30,048 bases of DNA from PoT sp049331405 (GTDB taxonomy: Bacteria > Planctomycetota > Planctomycetia > Isosphaerales > Isosphaeraceae): contig NZ_CP186278.1 in the NCBI RefSeq assembly GCF_049331405.1, positions 1-30,048 of the forward strand, written 5' to 3'. A program made the position numbers and the translations under genes. Numbering within the stretch: the stretch's first letter is position 1; every line of letters begins with the position of its first letter. This document shows positions 1-7,704 of this stretch, one piece after another. The notes under the pieces are model-generated. The model was not told the origin of the DNA. It saw nothing but the letters and a program-made list of their open reading frames with translations, and made no database searches.

Positions 1-541
1 TTGTTCTCTTCTTGTTTATTGGGCGTACTACTTCTTCTCCTTTATTTCTCTTTTGGGATGAAATCATATCAACAGCATAAAAGCCAAATCCTCAGGATAC
101 CATTACTCTATCAATAGCAAGGGACATTGACTCAAAATAGACAGCAGCATGGATCCAATCTTTAACAATTCACAGAAACAGAATGAAGAAGCTCCACGGC
201 AAACCCACTCAGACCTGAACACCATCAACCACGTGCACAGCCAAACGGAAGAACAAACGCTCAAGCAAGGAACGGCAAAGCCTCTCCAGCAGAGACGTGA
301 GGACTACAAAGGCCACAAGACACAGCCCATTCATCACGAACAGCATGGCAATAATGTTCTGAAGAGTCAAAAGAGCGACAGAGGATATCCCCACTGCACA
401 AGGATCCTGAGAGTAGCCTGATAGACAAAACAGACGGATAGACGCAGCATCACAGTCCAGAAAAGTCATTCCACAATGATAGGACTCAAACAAATCTTCC
501 AATCCAACCAGGAGTCAAATCCCGGATCAGGCAATGGAAGA
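1..541 (+). mobile_element. 541-bp AT-richer element, copy 1
   Basis: This is the first of four apparently identical copies (others at 1995-2535, 23709-24249 and 28335-28875), all in the same orientation. The shared block begins TTGTTCTCTTCTTG and ends AATGGAAGA; flanking bases differ between copies, which fixes the borders. It is clearly AT-richer than its surroundings. There are no terminal inverted repeats. The last seven bases (TGGAAGA, 535-541) pair with TCTTCCA at 495-501, giving a hairpin that ends on the final base. A 90-codon frame (149-421, plus) and a 98-codon TTG-start frame (209-502, minus) exist, but neither has a good ribosome site or a recognisable domain, so I treat the element as non-coding or non-autonomous. 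The window starts on its first base, so its left flank is unseen. Confidence 0.85.
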
Positions 542-650
542 AGCCGAGGCCCTCGCGGGCATCCGCCCTGCTCGGGCCCATCACGTAGCCACGCCCGCCC
601 CATCCCATTTCCGCACCGTCGTCATGAAGACGCCAACCATCGAGGGAACG

Positions 651-1073
651 ATGAACGTTGAATCAGCCGCCATCTCCATCGTGAGCCACCCGCTTGTTTC
701 GGATCAGTTCGCGGTCGCCCCGGCGGCGACTGCCGCGGGCCCGGCCGACGAGGCCGCCCCGGAGGATCGCATCCGGGAGTGCCTCCGCCAGGGATTCGTG
801 CCCTACTCGGCCGAGGGGGTCGCCGCGACGGGCCGCGTCGTCGCCAAGGCCCGCGAGGAGTTGGATCAGGAGGCCTTCGACCGCTGGATCGAGGACTACG
901 AACCTGGGCTGCGGGTCGACCTCCTGGCGGCCGAGCGTGTCTCGAACGCCGACGTCAAACCCCGGGACCACATCATCGGCCGCTTCCTGCGTGAGCGGGA
1001 CGCCGTCGCGTTCGAGTTGGATCCCGAGGCCTGCGAGGACCTCGACGGGATCACGTCCGAGGCCGTGGCCTGA
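651..1073 (+). CDS. hypothetical protein upstream of the Rep-like gene
   Basis: This encodes a 140-residue acidic protein that I do not recognise. The first ~30 residues are Ala/Pro-rich, followed by a compact, probably helical region from about residue 35 with a DRWIEDYEPGLRVDLLAAE stretch. No membrane segment or signal peptide is visible. I chose the ATG at 651 because GAGGGAACG lies just before it. The same frame stays open leftward, through an ATG at 624, into the end of element copy 1 (ATG at 534), so the gene could be the tail of a longer one cut by the element. It lies 51 bases before the Rep-like gene, and a small hairpin (ACGCCC-ATC-GGGCGT, 1075-1089) lies between them. The two could be co-transcribed. 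Confidence 0.6.
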   Translation: MNVESAAISIVSHPLVSDQFAVAPAATAAGPADEAAPEDRIRECLRQGFVPYSAEGVAATGRVVAKAREELDQEAFDRWIEDYEPGLRVDLLAAERVSNADVKPRDHIIGRFLRERDAVAFELDPEACEDLDGITSEAVA

Positions 1074-1124
1074 GACGCCCATCGGGCGTAACTCGCCACG
1101 TCGCCCCGCCCCGAGGATGGTCCG

Positions 1125-1862
1125 GTGCCGACTCCCAGCAAGCCGTTCGCCGCCGTCCCCCACGACCTCCTGGCGGACAGGCGGCTGACCCCGACCGACA
1201 AGGTGATCGCCGCCACGCTGCTCTACTGGTCGCAGGCCAAGGCGGCCTGCTGGCCCAGCAACGCGGCGATCGCCGAGCGTGCCAACGTGACGTCCCGATC
1301 CGTCCCCAGGTCGCTCGACCGCCTCGAGGAGCTCGGCTACGTCCGCCGGGCCAAGGACATGTCCAAGCCATCCCAGAGGGTCATCGTGATCGCCTGGCTT
1401 CAGGATTCGACAACCGAGGCCGATTCGGGGGGGATGACCCCAGGGTCATGGGGGGATGACCCTACGGTCACCCCGGGGATGACTCCAGGGTCATCCGAAT
1501 TAGAACCAATTAAGAAGAAGGCCTGCCGGCCCATTCACGGCGTGGAAGACGGAATCGAGGCCCCTCCCGACGATCCCGCCCTCGACGAGTGCGAGGCCTC
1601 ATCCGACTGGGTGCCGCCGGACCCGGACCTGCCCTTCGAGCCGGCCCGACTCGATCCGTCCGACCGCTTGGCCGTGTCGGACGGGTTCCGCGGCCTGGCC
1701 ACCCGGCGGAGGCTCGACGGGATGGCTCCCGAGGAGAACCGGGCCCTGAGCGAGCAGGACGCCCACGCGAGTTGCCTCGAGCTCCCTTTGGCGGGACAGC
1801 GGCGGTTCCTCGCCTGGGCCAGGGAGGGCATCGAGCAGGCCCTGACGGAGGCCTCGCGATGA
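1125..1862 (+). CDS. winged-helix replication-initiator-like protein (phage O / plasmid Rep type)
   Basis: This is a 245-residue protein. Residues ~1-85 form a helix-turn-helix of the HTH_36 type: an LTPTDKVIAATLLYW helix, WPSNAAIAERANVTSRSV as the recognition region, then LDRLEELGYVRRAK. This N-terminal domain is typical of phage and plasmid replication initiators that bind iterons. The middle (about residues 100-125) is low-complexity and coincides with three DNA-level palindromic repeats; the C-terminal ~110 residues are acidic and not recognised. The start is GTG at 1125, with GAGG eight bases upstream. The stop overlaps the ATG of the next gene (ATGA), indicating translational coupling. 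The lambda O parallel (N-terminal winged helix, origin inside its own gene) is an inference from layout; a plain regulator with the same fold remains possible. Confidence 0.7.
   Translation: MPTPSKPFAAVPHDLLADRRLTPTDKVIAATLLYWSQAKAACWPSNAAIAERANVTSRSVPRSLDRLEELGYVRRAKDMSKPSQRVIVIAWLQDSTTEADSGGMTPGSWGDDPTVTPGMTPGSSELEPIKKKACRPIHGVEDGIEAPPDDPALDECEASSDWVPPDPDLPFEPARLDPSDRLAVSDGFRGLATRRRLDGMAPEENRALSEQDAHASCLELPLAGQRRFLAWAREGIEQALTEASR
1431..1520 (+). other. putative replication origin: three palindromic iterons plus AT-rich block
   Basis: Three tandem near-palindromes lie inside the Rep-like gene. The first is ATGACCC-CA-GGGTCAT (1434-1449), the second TGACC-CTAC-GGTCA (1457-1470), and the third GGATGAC-TCCAGG-GTCATCC (1477-1496). 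The ATGAC starts are at 1434, 1456 and 1479, so the period is 22-23 bases, about two helical turns. The period is not a multiple of three throughout, so DNA rather than protein repetition is being kept. Immediately after, 1497-1520 is about 70 percent A+T in otherwise GC-rich DNA, as expected of an unwinding element. The arrangement matches lambdoid origins inside the initiator gene. Function is inferred. Confidence 0.6.
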
Positions 1863-2643
1863 CCACCAAGCCGATCCGACTCCGCCCCGGCCCATCGCCG
1901 GCTCGCGACCACGCGGAACGCACGGCCGCCCTGCTGGCGGCCATGCGAGGCGAGGCCTTCACCTCGGGCGAGTGTCGCACCCCTCGGACTGACCTTGTTC
2001 TCTTCTTGTTTATTGGGCGTACTACTTCTTCTCCTTTATTTCTCTTTTGGGATGAAATCATATCAACAGCATAAAAGCCAAATCCTCAGGATACCATTAC
2101 TCTATCAATAGCAAGGGACATTGACTCAAAATAGACAGCAGCATGGATCCAATCTTTAACAATTCACAGAAACAGAATGAAGAAGCTCCACGGCAAACCC
2201 ACTCAGACCTGAACACCATCAACCACGTGCACAGCCAAACGGAAGAACAAACGCTCAAGCAAGGAACGGCAAAGCCTCTCCAGCAGAGACGTGAGGACTA
2301 CAAAGGCCACAAGACACAGCCCATTCATCACGAACAGCATGGCAATAATGTTCTGAAGAGTCAAAAGAGCGACAGAGGATATCCCCACTGCACAAGGATC
2401 CTGAGAGTAGCCTGATAGACAAAACAGACGGATAGACGCAGCATCACAGTCCAGAAAAGTCATTCCACAATGATAGGACTCAAACAAATCTTCCAATCCA
2501 ACCAGGAGTCAAATCCCGGATCAGGCAATGGAAGATGGCATGCCCCGGGCGACTCGGAACGCGATCGGGTCCTCGCCTTGGCGGGCGAGCTCACCCGCGA
2601 GGCCCTGGGGACGGCAGGACCGACATTCCGCGTGGTCGGTTGA
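1859..2643 (+). pseudogene. small gene split by element copy 2
   Basis: The left part starts at ATG 1859, overlapping the stop of the Rep-like gene, and gives 45 codons (MTTKPIRLRPG... to ...CRTPRTD) before the element. The right part, from 2536, is an open frame with strongly GC-rich third positions (HAPGDSERDRVLALAGE...) ending at TGA 2641-2643. Together they would make a protein of about 80 residues with no recognised domain. Removing exactly 541 bases leaves the halves one base out of frame, so there is either an extra small lesion, an extra base at the junction, or two unrelated genes. It sits between the initiator-like gene and the tape-measure-like gene. Confidence 0.5.
1995..2535 (+). 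mobile_element. 541-bp AT-richer element, copy 2
   Basis: I found no difference from copy 1 over the full 541 bases. The left flank reads ...CGGACTGACC and the right flank TGGCATGCC..., with no duplication of target sequence. It lies inside or between small coding frames directly after the Rep-like gene. See copy 1 for internal structure. Confidence 0.85.
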
Positions 2644-2695
2644 CCCGGCGGATCGAGACAGAGAACTTTCACCACTGAACACAAGGACGTGAACG

Positions 2696-4618
2696 ATGGC
2701 AGGGGATATCAATGTCGGCGGGATCCATGCTGACCTCCAGCTCGACAGTGGACACTTGGAGCGAGGCTTGGCCAACGCCCGCAAGGCGATGGACGCATTC
2801 GAGCGGGAGCTGAAGACGCTCGATGACGAGGTGATTCGGGGATCGATCTCCGTCCAGGACTGGGGCACTCGCGTCGCCGTGGTCCGGGACGAGATGAACA
2901 AGCTATCCGCCGCGATGCACCTGGCCAACTCCGCGGTCAGCCAGTCGACCGGGGCCCTGGGCGTCATGAACGCCGGCATGGCCAAGGCCACCAGCGGGTC
3001 GGGGGCCTTGGCAAGAGGCCTCATGCAGGTCGGCTACGCCGTCGATGACCTCCAGTACGGGTTCAACGGCGTCGTCAACAACATCTCGCCGCTCGTGTAC
3101 TCGTTCACCGCCGCGGCCGGGGCGAGCACGGCGATGGCATCCGGGATTGCTGCGGGGGCACAGCTGGCGGCCGTCGCGGCGTATCAGGTCTACGCCCACT
3201 GGCATGACGTCCAGGATCTGTTCGGGGTCGGGGCCACGAGGACCGAGGCCGAGGAGATGGAGGACCTGGCCAAGGCCACGAAGCTCACGGCCGACGAACA
3301 GAAGCGGCTGAACGATTACAAGAAGGAGCAGAAGGAGCTCGAGAAGCTCCGCGAGACCCCGAACAAGGCCACCCGCGAGGACGAGAAGGCCAAGGAAGGG
3401 GCGATCAAGGACATCGGCTTCAACGAGCTCAAGGTGGGGCTCATGAAGGGGTACGTCGGCGACGGGACGAACGCCAAGATTTCGCCCGAGGATCAGGCCG
3501 AGCTCGACGCGGCGAACGACTTGGTCGCGAGGAGCGAGAAGGTAACCCCGGAGATGCGGCAGGACCGGATCAATAAACGCGACGAGGTTCAGGAACGCAT
3601 CAACAAGAAGCTGAGCGATGCGGACTCCGAGGAGGCCGAGAAGCTCCTCATGAGGGCCATGAACGACAATGAGGGCAAGGACTCCAAGAACCCAGGGGCT
3701 ATGGCCGCCCTCAAGAACCGGGTCATGCTCAACGAGAGCCTGTTCCCCGAGGGCACCCTCGAGAAGCTGAGCATGACCTCCCCGGAGGAACGCAAGAAGG
3801 CCAAGGATGATAAGAAGGCGAAGAAGGAGGCCAAGGACCTCAGCGACCAGATTGACGCCCAGTTCGCCGCGTTCGACGCCGACAACGCCGAGTGGAAGAA
3901 ATACCGGGCGAAGCGAGAGAAGTGGGTCAAGGAGCAGGCCGACGCCCTCAAGGGCGGCGACCTCGGTCAAGCCGCCATCGCCGGCACGCTCACCGAGGAC
4001 ATGGTACGCGATCGCCTGACGAAGATGGGCGTCGACAAGGATAAGGTGGACGCCGCATCCGACGACGTGTTCAGGAAACTCGAGATCGAGGGCGGGAAGG
4101 CCATTTCCGGCCGGGTGGCATTGACCGGCGAGAGTCGCGAGGACGCCGCCGACAACCTCGCCAGGGAGGATCGGGAGAAGAATCGCAAGAAGGACGCCGA
4201 TCAGGCCGAGAAGATGATCCCCGGGCTGCAAAAGGCGATCGAGCAACGCCTGATCGTCGGCACCGCCATGACGGGCAACGGGGCTGCGGTGGCCGGAGGA
4301 GTCAGGGACCAGATCCGACAGATCCTCATGGACGCCGGGGTCAACCCCGACGCCGCGTTGAAGCAGGCCGACGCCGCGGTCGAAGAGGGCGGCGACCGGG
4401 TGAACAAGAAGGTGGCCGAGGAGGCGATGGACGAGCAGGAAAAGAGCAAGCAGCGGAAGTCGGTGGAGGTCTTCGACGCCGCGGGGCTCGCCGCGAAGCT
4501 GCAGAGCTCGGTGGGTGACTCCGAGGCGAAGAAACAGACGACCGCGTTGGAGAAGTCCCTGGGATACCTCGCAACGATCGCCGGGCAGACCGGGACGACA
4601 ATCAAGTTCACAAAGTGA
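2696..4618 (+). CDS. phage tail tape-measure-like protein
   Basis: This is a 640-residue protein. The N-terminal ~100 residues are helical, with AMDAFERELKTLDDEV. Next come ALARGLMQVGYAVDDLQYGF (from about residue 103) and GVVNNISPLV, a pattern I associate with tail tape-measure proteins, then a long Ala/Gly-rich hydrophobic stretch (about 135-165) that could span a membrane. Residues ~185-450 are dominated by Lys/Glu coiled-coil sequence, followed by more charged helical sequence to about 600. Tape-measure proteins set tail length and help DNA entry. The ATG at 2696 has AAGGA about eight bases upstream. No tail tube, sheath or baseplate gene is visible nearby, so it is an orphan here. A contractile-injection or other coiled-coil protein is the main alternative. 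Confidence 0.6.
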   Translation: MAGDINVGGIHADLQLDSGHLERGLANARKAMDAFERELKTLDDEVIRGSISVQDWGTRVAVVRDEMNKLSAAMHLANSAVSQSTGALGVMNAGMAKATSGSGALARGLMQVGYAVDDLQYGFNGVVNNISPLVYSFTAAAGASTAMASGIAAGAQLAAVAAYQVYAHWHDVQDLFGVGATRTEAEEMEDLAKATKLTADEQKRLNDYKKEQKELEKLRETPNKATREDEKAKEGAIKDIGFNELKVGLMKGYVGDGTNAKISPEDQAELDAANDLVARSEKVTPEMRQDRINKRDEVQERINKKLSDADSEEAEKLLMRAMNDNEGKDSKNPGAMAALKNRVMLNESLFPEGTLEKLSMTSPEERKKAKDDKKAKKEAKDLSDQIDAQFAAFDADNAEWKKYRAKREKWVKEQADALKGGDLGQAAIAGTLTEDMVRDRLTKMGVDKDKVDAASDDVFRKLEIEGGKAISGRVALTGESREDAADNLAREDREKNRKKDADQAEKMIPGLQKAIEQRLIVGTAMTGNGAAVAGGVRDQIRQILMDAGVNPDAALKQADAAVEEGGDRVNKKVAEEAMDEQEKSKQRKSVEVFDAAGLAAKLQSSVGDSEAKKQTTALEKSLGYLATIAGQTGTTIKFTK

Positions 4619-5256
4619 GGGGTAGGCTCACCGTCCGTGCCGCCTGCGGCATCCACGTGGGTGGCCCGGACGAGTCGCCGGGATACCACGCTGGGAACGG
4701 GGCAACCACCGCCCGAGGAGTCCCCTTCCACCCGCCGGACACCCCTTCCGCCCGCGGTCACGGTCCATCCCGCCCACGGGCTCACGCGGTCCACACGTTC
4801 ACGCCAAGTCCACGCCGCCCGCCGTTACCGTGGCACGTCCGTGGGTGGCTGGGGGTTGAGGACGAGTGGTGGGCGGGTGGAAGGGACTGTGCGACAGCCA
4901 GGCCATGCAGCCAGTCACAGGGCTGTCCCCGTTAGTTGCGAGCCTGCGGGCGGACGATTTCGAAAGGCGAACTCAGGTCACCACGTTGCGTATCAATAAT
5001 AACGGCTCTGGGGATAGCGGCGTCAAACTCGATCGCATGACGAGAGGAAAGTGCGATCGATCCGTGTCCCATTCAAGAGGGACGGCTTTCATGCCGAGTA
5101 GAAAATGGAAAGATGCCGTCGCAATCGAGAAAATTTTCCCAAATAACCCAGAATTCCTATAATAACAAATGTGGTCCGTTGATCTTCGCGGCTCACTCTG
5201 GGAAGATTTCGACCAAACGACTACGATTAAGTGCCAATGAGGGGACCAATCACGCT
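4619..5256. other. gene-free stretch with a composition change
   Basis: No convincing coding frame was found. 4619-4930 is GC-rich, with scattered short repeats such as CCACG and GTGGGTGG. From about 4980 the DNA becomes markedly AT-richer and remains so through the next three genes. A TATAAT at 5158-5163 is a possible -10 box for that operon, although the matching -35 region is poor. Confidence 0.4.
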
Positions 5257-5898
5257 GTGCCGTTGACTTTGGAGCTAGCGCAAGCCGTTGCCATAGGGGC
5301 CTTTAACCCCTACGTCGTCACGCCGGAATGGCTGGTCCGCTTCGGGGTCTACCCGAAAAAAGGACAATGCAGATTCCGTTTAGTGCCGCTGGGAAATGGC
5401 ACAGCGTTCGAGTTCAAACATGGATCTGCTCAGATTGATTGGCAGGTAGACAACCAAAAACTAAGCGTCGCGTCGGCGGACCGGTCCATTGATTGCGGGA
5501 TGACGGTTTCCAAGGTTTTGGAACTCCTTCCCCATACTCCGGTGCAAGCAATAGGGCACAATTTCCACTTCTCCGCGACCAAAGAGGATTGGGGAAATCG
5601 TCCTGCACCAATGCTAGGCAGCAAAGGGCTTGAGGATTTCGAGAAAGCTGAGCAAGTGAGGTGGATTGGCACGCTACGTCGCAACGGCACGCGCATTGAG
5701 GTGACTTTAGCCCATGAAGCGGACGCCGTGGCAATCCTCTTCAATCACCACCGGACGATGAATCTTGAGTTGGCCCGCAAGGCCCTAGTTGTAGAAGAGC
5801 AGATTAAGGAAGCGAAAGAAGCTGCTGGGGAATTCAGCAAAGACTTCGGCGTTTCCTGCGAATTGCTCCGGTCCTTATTTGATATGGAGCTTTTGTAA
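5257..5898 (+). CDS. hypothetical protein, first gene of a three-gene operon
   Basis: This protein is about 213 residues from GTG 5257. The frame is open back to ATG 5113, but that extension reads poorly and lies across the TATAAT at 5158-5163. GAGGGG lies 12 bases before 5257, and TTG 5179 is another option, so the start is unsure. Visible features are a GAFNPYVVTPEWLVRFGVYP stretch near the start, LELLPHTPVQAIGHNFHF in the middle (reminiscent, from memory, of TIGR04255-type proteins), and a helical C-terminus ending in SFDMELL-like hydrophobics. No signal peptide or membrane segment is seen. The stop overlaps the next ATG (TAATG), so the genes are translationally coupled. Function is unknown. 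Confidence 0.65.
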   Translation: MPLTLELAQAVAIGAFNPYVVTPEWLVRFGVYPKKGQCRFRLVPLGNGTAFEFKHGSAQIDWQVDNQKLSVASADRSIDCGMTVSKVLELLPHTPVQAIGHNFHFSATKEDWGNRPAPMLGSKGLEDFEKAEQVRWIGTLRRNGTRIEVTLAHEADAVAILFNHHRTMNLELARKALVVEEQIKEAKEAAGEFSKDFGVSCELLRSLFDMELL

Positions 5899-6539
5899 TG
5901 AGCAGTGCTCCGGTGCTCGATACCCGGTCACCGTACCAGACTCGAAGCACGCAACCACACATGACCATCACCGCTACGTCGAGCCAGACGGGGTCGCCGG
6001 GCCTAACGCTCTTCAATCGCGCCGTGCATGATCTGATCCGCAGCTCGCACCAGGATCGCTCGACGTGCCGTACAAAGGTGATCAACCGCCTGAGATCGGC
6101 TCGCGATCCCATTGCATATATCAATGAATTGATCGACGAATGTGCGGTCAAGGGTGGAAGCGATGGCCTGGACATTGGCATCGACGTATTGTCCCAATTC
6201 GGCGAACATGTGTTTCAATACGCATGGGAGTTCCTGAAGAAAGATTACGAACGCTGGTGTGACACCCAAGAGGTGCCTCGTCACCATTTCAATGACGACG
6301 CTTGGTACATTTTGCTTCGTGCCGCCGCCCAATCGGATTTGGAGCCTTGGCAGAAGTTCCACATGGTGCTCTACAGCCTGGAGAGCGGAACCGAGAGCAT
6401 CCAAGAAGCTTCTATTCGGGCTCTTGGCGACATTGGCGGTGACGGAGCCTTGGACATCCTGCGTGAGACCCTTCAGGGAAACCCTAGTCCTTCGGTTCGT
6501 CAGGCTATCATTGAAGTGCTGGACGACCTGGAGGGCTGA
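5898..6539 (+). CDS. HEAT-repeat-like protein, second gene of the operon
   Basis: This is a 213-residue, mostly helical protein. The last ~50 residues read as a HEAT/PBS-lyase-type repeat: SIQEASIRALGDIGGDGALD, then ILRETL, then a PSVRQAIIEVLDDL helix. HEAT repeats are protein-binding scaffolds. The middle contains aromatic-rich helices (FQYAWEFLKKDYERW). The first ~25 residues are Ser/Thr/Pro-rich and look disordered, so translation might instead begin at ATG 5961. The ATG at 5898 overlaps the previous stop and its own stop overlaps the next ATG. This tight packing suggests that the three products form a complex or act together. The base composition is lower-GC than the flanking genes. The specific function is unknown. 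Confidence 0.7.
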   Translation: MSSAPVLDTRSPYQTRSTQPHMTITATSSQTGSPGLTLFNRAVHDLIRSSHQDRSTCRTKVINRLRSARDPIAYINELIDECAVKGGSDGLDIGIDVLSQFGEHVFQYAWEFLKKDYERWCDTQEVPRHHFNDDAWYILLRAAAQSDLEPWQKFHMVLYSLESGTESIQEASIRALGDIGGDGALDILRETLQGNPSPSVRQAIIEVLDDLEG

Positions 6540-7075
6540 TGGCCGAGCCACCCACGCTCGCGGCCGACGTGAAGCTTCCCGCGCCGGTCTTCTTGCGTAA
6601 GTTGCGACGTCGCCAAGACTGGGGAAGCGAAGAGACGCCAATTGAAGAACGGGCCGCGGATCTTGTAAGGGTCATGTGGAAATGCGAGCCGCACCCCGAG
6701 AGTCCGTTCAGCGTCTACTTCGTGAATTCAGACGAAGACTTTCAGCGAGTGGTAATAGGGATGAACGGTGGCCGGCCCAGTCTCACTGCCGACTCAGATT
6801 TTGTAGCGATGCTTCCGGCGGATCTTAAGGCCGTCGGGGTTGAAGCAGAGAGATGTGACGGTCAGACTCGCTGCCATCTGACTAATGCCCTACACCATGA
6901 CATCCCGGCGAACGACGATCAGTTGCTCGCTCTGTGCACTCGACTTCTCCAAGAGCAGAGAGAGGTGATCCATCTGGGTAAAAGCCGGATCAAGCCCCTT
7001 GAAGATCGGGCGAAGTCGGAAGGCTGCTTAGTGATTAAAGATTCTAGGCGATGCACAGCTCATCAATGTGCATAA
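6539..7075 (+). CDS. hypothetical protein, third gene of the operon
   Basis: This is a 178-residue protein whose ATG overlaps the previous stop (TGATG). It contains SPFSVYFVNSDEDFQRVVIG (about residues 60-80) and a Cys/His-containing segment around 113-125 (ERCDGQTRCHLTNALHHDIP), which could be structural or bind metal, but the pattern is not a standard zinc motif. No membrane segment, signal peptide or known catalytic motif was seen. It ends 23 bases before a strong terminator, so it is the last gene of the unit. I do not recognise the family. Confidence 0.65.
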   Translation: MAEPPTLAADVKLPAPVFLRKLRRRQDWGSEETPIEERAADLVRVMWKCEPHPESPFSVYFVNSDEDFQRVVIGMNGGRPSLTADSDFVAMLPADLKAVGVEAERCDGQTRCHLTNALHHDIPANDDQLLALCTRLLQEQREVIHLGKSRIKPLEDRAKSEGCLVIKDSRRCTAHQCA

Positions 7076-7098
7076 CCTTAAGTAGGCTGTCAACAAAT

Positions 7099-7140
7099 AC
7101 CGCGTGGGCCCAGGAGACATTCCTGGGCCCACGCGGTTTT
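7099..7140 (+). terminator. strong intrinsic terminator after the three-gene operon
   Basis: A perfect 17-bp stem (7099-7115 with 7121-7137, containing GTGGGCCCAGGA / TCCTGGGCCCAC) encloses a five-base GACAT loop and is followed by TTTT (7137-7140). It closes the operon that starts near 5257. Confidence 0.9.
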
Positions 7141-7352
7141 GGGTGTTGTCTACCAAGGTCGGATCTCCCAACGTTGACCAAACCGCCGCCGATCTCCGGG
7201 TGAATGGCAATTCCCACACGAATCCACTACCTCTTATCTCCCTAGTCACACTCCCCTCGATCCACCTCCCCCGGCCTCCCAATTGCGTGGGTAGCCCGTC
7301 CGCCTGTACGCCACCAGTCGGCTCCAGGCGCGAGACGCGAGAGCTTCACCCA

Positions 7353-7583
7353 ATGACCCAAGCAGAGAGACGAATCGAAGCCTTCGGCCCGCGTGAGTGG
7401 ACGGCCGAGATCACCAAGGACGGGCTCACACTTTGGGCATGGATGGCGTACAACCCAAAGTTCGACACGTTTGCCACGGACCGGCGTGAGCATGCCAGGC
7501 TGTTCCGATCCGCAGAGGAAGTGGAGGCCTGGGTGGCACGGCTGAACGTGCTGAATGCGACGCCCGTGCGAGTTCGTCGGTAG
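7353..7583 (+). CDS. small hypothetical protein
   Basis: This 76-residue protein (MTQAERRIEAFGPREW...) has regular GC-rich codon use. GAGAG about nine bases before ATG 7353 serves as a weak ribosome site. The sequence suggests a small alpha/beta fold: EWTAEITKDGLTLWAWMA strands, then SAEEVEAWVARLNVL as a helix. No signal peptide or known motif is visible. The frame stays open upstream, but that part covers the terminator and reads poorly. It is followed by the lipoprotein gene after ~120 bases. Confidence 0.5.
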   Translation: MTQAERRIEAFGPREWTAEITKDGLTLWAWMAYNPKFDTFATDRREHARLFRSAEEVEAWVARLNVLNATPVRVRR

Positions 7584-7704
7584 GAAGGGCGAGCAACCCA
7601 CTATGGAGGCAAGCGGGATGCTCACAGTCTTCCCCCATCACACTCGCTCGGGTAGCCTATTCCGTTCGATCAGTGAACTCCATCGCAACGGAAGGCTTCA
7701 CGCA

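Noticed and set aside
149..421. A 90-codon frame repeated in all four elements (MDPIFNNSQKQNEEA...)
   Set aside because: It has no ribosome site before the ATG (CAGCAGC), is low-complexity in Gln/Asn/His, and shows no recognisable domain. Identity between copies says nothing about coding because the DNA is identical throughout.
209..502. Minus-strand frame inside each element with a hydrophobic segment
   Set aside because: It relies on a TTG start with no clear ribosome site, has no known domain, and the frame is closed on both sides. A small membrane peptide cannot be excluded.
1..541. The element as a group II or group I intron
   Set aside because: Ends on neither strand fit group II (GTGYG...AY), and I could not build a group I core by eye. 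A covariance search would be decisive, so the intron idea is kept only as a question.
2903..4246. 447-codon minus-strand frame opposite the tape-measure-like gene
   Set aside because: It is a Leu/Val-rich mirror of the plus-strand Lys/Glu codons. The plus strand has the ribosome site and natural composition.
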